A DNA stretch of 64,000 nucleotides from Cubamyces lactineus (Eukaryota; Basidiomycota; Agaricomycetes; Polyporales; Polyporaceae). Below, piece after piece: positions 32,601-44,600 of the stretch; position 1 is the stretch's first letter, and each line of letters begins with the position of its first letter. Where the stretch lies: NCBI GenBank assembly GCA_022376465.1, contig JACDTU010000015.1, forward strand, positions 744,001 through 808,000, given 5' to 3'. The position numbers and the translations under genes are program-made. The notes beneath the pieces were generated by a model. That model saw nothing but the letters and a program-made list of their open reading frames with translations, did not search any database and was not told the origin of the DNA.

Positions 32601-35600
32601 CAAGAGGACGTCGGCGCCCAAGTCGGAGAAGAAGAAGGTCGATCAGGTTGCGAACGAGGCTTACCAGGCGGTGATCCAAGGAGCAGAGAAGGTACTCTCG
32701 ATGCTCGCTAACCCCCAGATCGCGGGGGCTCTCTCGGATCTCATGCCCCTCCGCAACCAACACGGTACTCATAACTGGGGACATATTTTCTGGCCGCAAC
32801 GTCTCGATGACTACCCGGAGTCTATCGAGGTAGATGAGGATGAAGACGCGGACGTGAGTTCAGTCGGAGGATGGTCAGTTCCCTCAACTGACCCATGGAA
32901 GATTGCTACTCCAGACCCCGAGGAAGAAGCCGTCAAGTGGGGACAAACCTCTGAGGAGTCCACCCCCTCTTTGGTTTCATCTCGCTCGGATTCACCTTAC
33001 TCCGAGGTGGAATCGTTCGACTTTCTCCCGGAGCTTGAGCATCTCGAGCTCAGTACGGTTGACGAGGTCGACGAGCTCCTTGAGGAGGAGTTCCACGAAG
33101 CCCTGAAGGTCGCGGTTAGGGCACCCTCTCCTCCTCCTCCCCCACCAGCGACTCTCACTAAGAACGCGGAAGAACCTCGCGGACGCTGCGGTTTCTTTCG
33201 AGGAACCGGAGAAGATCGACTTGGCTATGTCAATTCCAACGGCGACATCTTCGTGGTCCCCAACAATCCTTTCGGCATCTCCGTCACTCGGATCATGGTC
33301 GCATACCATCTGCGATGGCCGGAAGCTTCTGTCAGGACCACAATGGCAGCCTCTCTCCTTATCGACGACGTCATCGCTCGTCGAGGAAATTTCCCTGCCT
33401 TCAAGATCGAGGCCGAACGCACCCCGACGACTTATCGCCAGGCTATAGGCATGTCGGCGGCAGAATCGGCGCAGTGGGATTGTATTCGGGCAGTAGGTAA
33501 CGTGTCTGACCTCGTCCAGACCTCTTTGGACGTCTTCCGTCCTGAGGTCGTCGAGCGTAACCAGAACATTATCGTGCATGCCTAAGGTCGAGGACGACCT
33601 TCAGCGGAGGGGGAGCTAATGTTACAAATGTACGATAGGCGTCTTACGAACTGTACGATTTGGTATGGTCTCTACTTCCGTCTCTGTACTATATGAATAT
33701 GGCGGACTCTAGGATTCTAGCTACGGTTCTTAAAGACAGGAATGGTCTCGTATTATCTAGGACTCTCTAGGACTTTCTATGCACAGTTACTGCTGCTGTT
33801 ACGAATGTACGATAGGCGTGTTACGAACTTTACGAACTGGTACAGTATCTGCTTCGATCTCTGTACGATACAGATATGGCGGACTCTAGGATTTAGCTAC
33901 GGTTCTATAAGACAGGAATGGTCTCGTATTATCTAGGACACTCTAGGACTTTCTATGCACAGTCACTTCTGCACAGTGCACAGTTAATTCCGCGCAGTGC
34001 ACAGGCGCTTCTGCACAGTCCACAGCAGCACTGCCACAGTGTTACTAGGTTCGACTAGCGCTGACTACTACGTACCAGAAAGTCCGTGTATACGCTAGAA
34101 CATTCCGTCTACAGGCCTGCATACATGTATATAAGAGGCGACGCCATAGAGCGACCCTCAGCTTTCAGTCTCTTTGCGAATTACGACTTTGGTTGCTCGT
34201 TACCTCGCTTTCACTGCAAATACTACTACGCGCTTATCTTCGACAAGCTAGGGCTAGTAGCTGAATAGATACAAGCTCTCTATTCATTGACGTCTTAAGG
34301 CTTGATAGTTTAAGAGTCACGCTCGAAAGCGTAACATTAGACTGAAAGCTTTAACCCTCCACTTGTTAAAAGTGCAGAGGCCTACGTCGGAAGACAACGA
34401 CTACGAAACGCATCAGAACACTCTCTTGCTCGTAACGTACAGAGAGACGATAGTCAATACGGAGGGAACTACACAACCCCCATTGCGACAATCACCCAGG
34501 GTACTAGACAGAAGGAACAAAACACTGCCGAGGCTACCACCACTCGCGATCCCGGAGAATATAGTTGCTCTCCCAAGTTCGCCAAGAGGATCCCCATTCC
34601 CCTTGATAAGAGGTTTTAGCTCGACAATCCCTTACGTAGAAAGTACCGGTTCAATATCGTCGGGTCAGAGCACTCGAGTATCGGACCACGAACCCGCGTT
34701 TCAGCGAACACAAGAGTGGAGAGAATATAGGAATTCTCTGGCCATTCAGGCGGAATCAGGAGTAGCAATAGGCGTACCCATTCCAACCCGAGCGAGTCCA
34801 GGAACGGATAGTTCGGATCGATCGACTCCAGAAACTAGTGTTGAAGAAGCATCCTCAACGGCAGGGATATTCTATCGGAGAACACAGCTTCCGGTGCACG
34901 CGATCGATACACTTCGAGTTATAGCAGATAACTTGGAAGTACTAGGACAGGAAGACTTCACGAGGAGATATCACGCGACTCTCGAACGAGCCCATCGATA
35001 TATAACTCAGGTCATCCAGACACTCGAATTTATTCCAAGACAAGCTGTTACGCCTCCAACGAGGGTACGGAACTTTGCGGGATATCTTCAGAACCAGATT
35101 GACTACCTGCGAGCAAAGGTCCTCAATCCGGAGAACTACGCAGATATAGACCTCGAAGAAAATCTTAGGAAATTCCGTAGTTGCCTCCGAGCTAGGGAAC
35201 TACATCAGGCTTTCCTACGACAAGCACAACGTGTATGAGTTCAGCTGAACCATATAGTTGTTCAAGGTTATATCATCTCTACAACTCCGACAAAGCTCGG
35301 GACGTATACTATCGAGAAAGCGTAGACAAGTGGAATTTTTGCACCAACGAAAGGTGTCCACTTCGGTACAACACTAAGGAGGTTCCAAACGTCAAGCACG
35401 CATCGGCTTTAATCCTAACACACTCTTCACAAGAGCGGGATATTACTAACACCCACGGACGACAACCCGCGTTAGTCAAGAAGCCACTACTTGCTGGAAA
35501 AGCTACTGGTCGGATTAATAGTCCGAGAGTTGTGTCAGGATCGTTTCCGACTTCAAGAGTAGGAACCCCGAAACCTCAAGAATCCGAATCACCTAAGGAA

Positions 35601-38600
35601 TCAGGTCCATCCTTCAAGGAGAAAGGAAAGGAGACCGAACCGCTTAAGGTAGAGGACTCGGACAAGGAGGACGAGACTTTTCGGACGACGGTCGAAGCAC
35701 CTGAACCGAAAATCGAAGAAACTATTCGGATTAAGGTCGTAGTACCTGCACCGAAAACAGAAGACACTCGGGTCGAGGCAGAAACACCTGAACCGAGAGA
35801 AGAGCATATTCAGACAGAGGTCGAGGAGACTAAATCTGAATTGGAGTATACAAGTCGCAACGCAACCCCAGAATTTGTACGAAAATCAGTACCATCGTAC
35901 ATGTCGGGAACAGCGACAGGAGAATCCATTTCTGGAGCCCATAGGTATGCGTTCACTCCGCAAGGACAAGGCTCTGAAGGAGAGAGATACGGGTCTTCAT
36001 CAAGTGGACCAGCCCCTCGGGCAACGGCAATTTCTGGAGGAGTTATCAATCCTTCTGGAGGTGGAGGAGGAGGCGGACCAAGTCGGCCTGGAGGTCGGCC
36101 TGACCCTGAGCCTTCAGATCCCTACTCCCCAGGAGGAGGACCACCAGGACCACCGGGACCACCGGGACCGGATCCAGACCCGGAACCGCAAGAAGCTCCA
36201 GGAAATGCGCCAGGAAACGTGCCGCAAGGACAAGGGAAAGGCAAGATCAAGGACCCTGAGGTCTTCAACGGAGACCGAGACAAAACCAGGTCCTTCCTCA
36301 ACCAACTGTTCCTGTTGTTCACGGCGCGACCCCACGACTTCGTTAATGACTACACGAAGGTGGCGACGGCCCTATCCTTCATGGAAGGGGACAATATAAA
36401 CTACTGGAAGGACATCACGATTCAGCGAGCTGAAGAGGAAATTAGACCGGGAGTCTATCGAGGATTTGACTCTTGGCCGGTCTTCAAGAGGAATTTCCTG
36501 CTCGCATTTGCCCCAGTAGACGAGGTGGACGACTCTATGGTTAATCTCACGACGATACAGCTCAAGGACTACTCTTCAGTCGATGAGTTCAATGCGAGGT
36601 TCATGGATCTAGCTCTCAAGGGAAAAATTCTGGACCCAGCAGCGCAACTGGCCCTGTACAGGAATGCGCTTCCAGAATATTTACTGAAGAAGATATCCAT
36701 GTCGTACCCTCCGCCAACGACCATTGAAGAGTGGATGACTAGGACTAAGGAGATCGACCATAGCTATCACCTTACGGAGAAGATTTTGGCTAATCGCAGA
36801 GGACGCAAAGCCAAAACCTCGAAGACTAGGAAGAACGTCAAGATGGTTAATATCGAGGACGACTCGCTCGATATTAACAAGCTCTCTGTCAAGGAGAGAC
36901 AGGAGCTGCAAGACAAGGGACTATGTTTCCGGTGCAGGAAGCCGGGACATATTTCCAGAGACTGTCCTTCTAAACCTAAGAAGCCCGGCAAACCTGTCAG
37001 TCGGAAGGTACGACAGGTTACCGACGAGGACTTAGAGGACGAATCTGAGGAGATCTCAGACGAAGAGGACGACGAGGACGAAGAGGACAATATTTCTATT
37101 AACGCACTCAGGGCTACAGATTTCGAGACGGGTTTTTAGGCAGGCAAGCAGACTCGACGCCTGACTTGCCCAAGGAACTGCATGTAACTATTGTAACCAA
37201 TACAGAGCGGAGACGCAGTGCTCTGCTGATACCCGGTTACATGCAGGTTCAGGACAAAGCCGTCGAAATCAAGGGGCTCATTGACACTGGTGCGGATGCC
37301 GTGATCGTCAATAAAAAGATTGTAGATAAGTACAATCTTCCGACAGTCAGACTACCGAAGACTCTGACCTTCCGGAACGCGGACGATAGCGTTAATAGTA
37401 TGGGAACCATTACCCATCGGGTGGAGGGGACATTTAATCTCCACGGGAAGAAGCTCCCAACAAATTGGTATGTGGCCGACATTGGACGGGACGATGTCCT
37501 ATTCGGCATGCCATGGATCCGCAAGTACAATCCTAATATCGACTGGGAAAGTGGTCGCATTACTTTCAAGTCGGATATTATCAAGAAGCAGCAGCAGATC
37601 CATAAATACCAATGCGAGCACGACCCACCCGAAGGGATGCTGTGGAATTTCCCAGTAAAACCTCAAAATCAAGATCTGGTCGTATCGTTCGTACGTGCTA
37701 TATGTTACGAATGTACGATAGGCGTGTTACGAACTTTATGAACTGGTACAGTATCTGCTTCGATCTCTGTACGATACAGATATGGCGGACTCTAGGATTC
37801 TAGCTACGGTTCTATAAGACAGGAATGGTCTCGTATTATCTAGGACACTCTAGGACTTTCTATGCACAGTCACTTCTACACAGTGCACAGTTACTTCCGC
37901 GCAGTGCACAGGCGCTTCTGCACAGTCCACAGCAGCACTGCCACAGTGTTACTAGGTTCGACTAGCGCTGACTACTACGTACCAGAAAGTCCGTGTATAC
38001 GCTAGAACATTCCGTCTACAGGCCTGCATACATGTATATAAGAGGCGACGCCATAGAGCGACCCTCAGCTTTCAGTCTCTTCGCGAAATACGACTTTGGT
38101 TGCTCGTTAACTCGCTTTCAACTGCAAATACTACTACGCGCTTATCTTCGACAAGCTAGGGCTAGTAGCTGAATAGATACAAGCTCTCTATTCATTGACG
38201 TCTTAAGGCTTGATAGTTTAAGAGTCACGCTCGAAAGCGTAACATTAGACTGAAAGCTTTAACCCTCCACTTGTTAAAAGTGCAGAGGCCTACGTCGGAA
38301 GACAACGACTACGAAACGCATCAGAACTCTCTCTTGCTCGTAACGTACAGAGAGACGATAGTCAATACGGAGGGAACTACACAACCCCCATTGCGACAAT
38401 CACCCAGGGTACTAGGCGGAAGGAACAAAACACTGCCGAGCTTACCACCACTCGCGATCCCGGAGAATATAGTTGCTCTCCCAAGATCGCCAGGAGGATC
38501 CCCATTCCCCTTGATAAGAGGTTTTAGCTCGACAATCCCTTACGTAGAAAGTACCAGTTCGACATCGTCGGGTCGGAGCACTCGAGTATCGGAACAAGAA

Positions 38601-41600
38601 CCCGCGTTTCAGAGAACAGACGAGTGGAGAGAATATAGGAATTCTCTGGCCATTCAGGCGGAATCAGGAGTAGCAATAGGCGTACCCATTCCAACCCGAG
38701 CGAGTCCAGGAACGGATAGTTCGGATCGATCGACTCCAGAAACTAGTGTTGAAGAAGCATCCTCAACGGCAGGGATATTCTATCGGAGAACACAGCTTCC
38801 GGTGCACGCGATCGATACACTTCGAGTTATAGCAGATAACTTGGAAGTACTAGGACAGGAAGACTTCACGAGGAGATATCACGCGACTCTCGAACGAGCC
38901 CATCGATACATAACTCAGGTCATCCAGACACTCGAATTTATTCCAAGACAAGCTGTTACGCCTCCAACGAGGGTACGGAACTTTGCGGGATATCTTCAGA
39001 ACCAGATTGACTACCTGCGAGCAAAGGTCCTCAATCCGGAGAACTACGCAGATATAGACCTCGAAGAAAATCTTAGGAAATTTCGTAGTTGCCTCCGAGC
39101 TAGGGAACTACATCAGGCTTTCCTACGACAAGCACAACGTGTATGAGTTCAGCTGAACCATATAGTTGTTCAAGGTTATATCATCTCTACAACTCCGACA
39201 AAGCTCGGGACGTATATTATCGAGAAAGCGTAGACAAGTGGAATTTTTGCACCAACGAAAGGTGTCCACTTCGGTACAACACTAAGGAGGTTCCAAACGT
39301 CAAGCACGCATCGGCTTTAATCCTAACACACTCTTCACAAGAGCGGGATATTACTAACACCCACGGACGACAACCCGCGTTAGTCAAGAAGCCACTACTT
39401 GCTGGAAAAGCTACTGGTCGGATTAATAGTCCGAGAGTTGTGTCAGGATCGTTTCCGACTTCAAGAGTAGGAACCCCAAAACCTCAAGAATCCGAATCAC
39501 CTAAGGAATCAGGTCCATCCTTCAAGGAGAAAGGAAAGGAGACCGAATCGCCTAAGGTAGAGGACTCGGACAAGGAGGACGAGACTTTTCGGACGACGGT
39601 CGAAGCACCTGAACCGAAAATCGAAGAAACTATTCGGATTAAGGTCGTAGTACCTGCACCGAAAACAGAAGACACTCGGGTCGAGGCAGAAACACCTGAA
39701 CCGAGAGAAGAGCATATTCAGACAGAGGTCGAGGAGACTAAATCTGAATTGGAGTATACTGGTCGCAGCGCAACCCCAGAATTTGTACGAAAATCAGTAC
39801 CATCGTACATGTCGGGAACAGCGACAGGGGAGTCCATTTCTGGAGCCCATAGATATGCGTTCACTCCGCAAGGACAAGGCTCTGAAGGAGAGAGATACGG
39901 GTCTTCATCAAGTGGACCAGCCCCTCGGGCAACGGCAATTTCTGGAGGAGTTATCAATCCTTCTGGAGGTGGAGGAGGAGGCGGACCAAGTTGGCCTGGA
40001 GGTCGGCCTGACCCTGAGCCTTCAGATCCCTACTCCCCAGGAGGAGGACCACCAGGACCACCGGACCACCGGGACCGGATCCAGACCCGGAACCGCAAGA
40101 AGCTCCAGGAAATGCGCCAGGAAACGTGCCGCAAGGACAAGGGAAAGGCAAGATCAAGGACCCTGAGGTCTTCAACGGAGACCGAGACAAAACCAGGTCC
40201 TTCCTCAACCAACTGTTCCTGTTGTTCACGGCGCGACCCCACGACTTCGTTAATGACTACACGAAGGTGGCGACGGCCCTATCCTTCATGGAAGGGGACA
40301 ATATAAACTACTGGAAGGACATCACGATTCAGCGAGCTGAAGAGGAAATTAGACCGGGAGTTTATCGAGGATTTGACTCTTGGCCGGTCTTCAAGAGGAA
40401 TTTCCTGCTCGCATTTGCCCCAGTAGACGAGGTGGACGACTCTATGGTTAATCTCACGACGATACAGCTCAAGGACTACTCTTCAGTCGATGAGTTCAAT
40501 GCGAGGTTCATGGATCTAGCTCTCAAGGGAAAAATTCTGGACCCAGCAGCGCAACTGGCCCTGTACAGGAATGCGCTTCCAGAATATTTACTGAAGAAGA
40601 TATCCATGTCGTACCCTCCGCCAACGACCATTGAAGAGTGGATGACTAGGACTAAGGAGATCGACCATAGCTATCACCTTACGGAGAAGATTTTGGCTAA
40701 TCGCAGAGGACGCAAAGCCAAAACCTCGAAGACTAGAAAGAACGTCAAGATGGTTAATATCGAGGACGACTCGCTCGATATTAACAAGCTCTCTGTCAAG
40801 GAGAGACAGGAGCTGCAAGACAAGGGACTATGTTTCCGGTGCAGGAAGCCGGGACATATTTCCAGAGACTGTCCTTCTAAACCTAAGAAGCCCGGCAAAC
40901 CTGTCAGTCGGAAGGTTCGACAGGTTACCGACGAGGACTTAGAGGACGAATCTGAGGAGATCTCAGACGAAGAGGACGACGAGGACGAAGAGGACAATAT
41001 TTCTATTAACGCACTCAGGGCTACAGATTTCGAGACGGGTTTTTAGGCAGGCAAGCAGACTCGACGCCTGACTTGCCCAAGGAACTGCATGTAACTATTG
41101 TAACCAATACAGAGCGGAGACGCAGTGCTCTGCTAATACCCGGTTACATGCAGGTTCAGGACAAAGCCGTCGAAATCAAGGGGCTCATTGACACTGGTGC
41201 GGATGCCGTGATCGTCAATAAAAAGATTGTAGATAAGTACAATCTTCCGACAGTCAGACTACCGAAGACTCTGACCTTCCGGAACGCGGACGATAGCGTT
41301 AATAGTATGGGAACCATTACCCATCGGGTGGAGGGGACATTTAATCTCCACGGGAAGAAGCTCCCAACAAATTGGTATGTGGCCGACATTGGACGGGACG
41401 ATGTCCTATTCGGCATGCCATGGATCCGCAAGTACAATCCTAATATCGACTGGGAAAGTGGACGCATTACTTTCAAGTCGGATATTATCAAGAAGCAGCA
41501 GCAGATCCATAAATACCAATGCGAGCACGACCCACCCGAAGGGATGCTGTGGAATTTCCCAGTAAAACCTCAAAATCAAGATCTGGTCGTATCGTTCGTA

Positions 41601-44600
41601 CGTGCTATACCGGACGAGGACGACGCAGACCCAGACTCTGAAAGGCTTACATTTAATCCTTCGAGGGCCATCGAGCTATGGTACCGCAGGAAGAAAATCC
41701 GAAAGATTAATAAGTCTACGGAGATAGCTATAGCAGCAAAGAAAGACCAGAAGGAGAAGACCTTGGACGAAATCCTACCTGATTTTGTAAAGGACTATCG
41801 ACAGGTCTTTGAGAAAAAGGCAGCAAGTAGATTTCCGCCCTCGAGACCATGGGACCATGCTATCGAATTCAAGAAGGACTTCGACCATCATACCAAAGGG
41901 TCTTGGAGGAAAATCTACCCTCTGACCTATACGGAACGTATAGAACTCGATAAATTCATTGCGGAGAACCTCGAGAAGGGCTACATTCGAAAATCCAAGT
42001 CTCCACTAGCCTCGCCATTTTTCTTTGTCACCAAGAAGGATGGGAGTCTTCGACCTGTTCAAGACTACAGGGCTCTTAACGAGGGGACTATCAAAAACGC
42101 ATATCCCTTGCCGCTCATTAGCGACATCATTGACCGGCTGAAGGGGGCCACAATATTCACCAAACTCGACGTGCGAGCAGGGTACAATAATGTTCGCATC
42201 AAGGAGGGCGATGAGTGGAAAGCTGCGTTTATAACACCCAGCGGATTGTTCGAACCAACAGTCATGTTTTTTGGTCTGTGCAATGCACCGGCCACATTCC
42301 AGAACATGATGAACGACCTCTTCCGAGACATGCTCCAGGAAGGATGGATGGTCATTTACATGGACGACATCCTAATATTCTCAGACAATGTCAAGGATCA
42401 CCACGAACGCACGCGAAGAGCTTTAAAGCGACTTCAAGACAGTGATCTATTCCTTAAGGCGGAAAAATGCGAATTCGACAGACAAGAAGTCGAATTCCTA
42501 GGATCAATAATTCGGCCAGGGGTAGTCGCTATGGATCCAGTAAAGCTCAAGGCAATTATCGAGTGGGAACCACCGAAAACAGTCAAGCAGGTTCAGGCAT
42601 TCCTAGGGTTCGGTAATTTCTACCGACGGTTCATTCGGGATTATTCAAAGATAGTCCGACCCCTCACGGAATTAACCAAGAAGGACCAGCCTTTTCTGTG
42701 GACCCCTGATTGTCAGAAAGCATTCGACACACTCAAGAAGCGGTTTACTGAAGAACCGATCCTGCAAATCCCGGATCCGGAGAAACCATTTCAGATTGAG
42801 TGCGATGCTTCTAAAGTCGCAACAGGTGCTGTACTACGACAGCAAGGAGAGGACGGACTATGGCATCCTTGTGCCTATTTGTCCAAGTCCTTTACTCCTG
42901 CGGAACGGAACTATCAGATTTATGATAGGGAATTGTTGGCCATTGTTCGAGCTCTCGAAGCGTGGCGGCATTTTTTGCAGGGCTCCCCACACCCTACAGA
43001 AATTCTATCAGATCACAAAAATCTGACCTATTTCCGTACGGCGCAGAAGTTAAATCGCAGACAGGCGCGATGGCATTTATTCCTCTCGGAATTCAACATC
43101 GTAATCAAGCACCAACCCGGAAAATCCCTCACTCAAGCAGACGCCCTTTCTCGGAGATCAGGGCATAACGGGGGGGAAAATGACAATAAGAACGTCGTAT
43201 TATTAGGGCCAGAACTTTTTGCCAAAGCTGTCAACGTTGAGCTACAAGAGCGCATCCGTGATAGCAAGCTACGGGACAACTCGGTAGTAGAGTACATTAC
43301 TCTAAAAGGAAAGGCTACCAAACGCCCAGAGTTCGGCAAACCAGAAGATTGGTCCGACGACGACGGAATACTCCTGTACAAGAACAGGGTATACGTTCCA
43401 CCAGATAATCAATTGTATCGTGATATAGTCAAGATGCATCACGACGCACCAATTATGGGACACCCAGGAGTCCAGAAAACCTACGATCTGGTTAAACGGG
43501 AATATATGTGGCCAGGCATGCGGAAATTCATTGTGCAATACGTCAAAGGTTGCGCCGCTTGCCAAACAAGCAAGGTCAATACGCATCCCATTAAACCAGG
43601 CTTAATTCCCATTCAACACAATGGGGATACTAGGCCTTTTCGGACAATTACCATGGATTATATCACGGATCTACCAGAGTCGGATGGATTTAATGCCATT
43701 CAAGTGGTAGTCGACCATGATGTATCCAAGGCAGCAGTATTTTCCCCTTGCACCAAGAATATTACGGCTGAAGGAGCCATGGATATTCTGCAAAGGGATG
43801 TATATCGCAGATTCGGACTACCCGCGAAGGTCATCTCGGATCGAGGACCGCAATTCATCTCCAAGGCATTCAAAGAATTACACAACAGCCTCGGAATTGA
43901 AACGGCACTCAGCACGGCCTACCATCCTCAGACAGATGGGGAAACGGAGCGAGTAAATCAAGAACTCGACTTAGCACTTCGGCTCTACTGTGCTAATAAT
44001 CCGGAGAACTGGGCCAAACTGCTGCCTCAATTCGAATTCGCACACAATCAGCGGACACACTCTGTCACGGGAAAATCCCCGTTTGAGCTACTCTACGGGT
44101 TTCAGCCAGAGGCCGTTGGGACAGTCCGAACAACCCCAAAGCATCCAAGTACGGAGCAGAGGCTTCAAAGTCTTCAGGGAGCCAGGGAGAATACAATAGC
44201 TGCGCACGCGCAGGCCGCCGCAGCTATGTCAAGAAGGCTCCCCGCTGCTCAAGTTCCGCTGAAGCTTGGAGACAAGGTTCTTCTCGATACAAAGAACCTC
44301 AGGCTTCCATATGTCTCCAGGAAGTTAATTCCAAAACGAGTGGGACCGTTCACGATCGTCAAGGTCTTGGGACCGGTTACATTTAAGTTAAAACTCCCGG
44401 AGAAATGGAAGATACACCCTGTCTTCCACGCAGCGCTACTGACCCCGTACCACACAACTAAGGAACATGGACCAGACTACGTCCGACCTCCACCGATTCC
44501 CACTCCAGACTCGACGGAAGGAGAGGAATGGGAGGTAGAAGCAATCCTAAGCCACCGTACCCGAGGTACCCGAAAACAGTACCTAGTGGCTTGGAAGGGT

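Larger units (their letters stand above)
33797..37702 (+). mobile_element. G2: 5' half of a gypsy element, truncated in pol
   Basis: LTR, ORF1, gag and the first part of pol of a G-family element inserted in G1's 3' LTR. At 37702 it is cut by the 5' LTR of G3 (preceding CTATA would be the G3 target). The remaining G2 pol is missing, but its 3' LTR survives at 46094-46634. Confidence 0.85.

Noticed and set aside
32293..33585. Envelope protein downstream of pol
   Set aside because: Position would fit, but no signal peptide, membrane anchor, furin-like site or Cys pattern is visible in any of the three copies.
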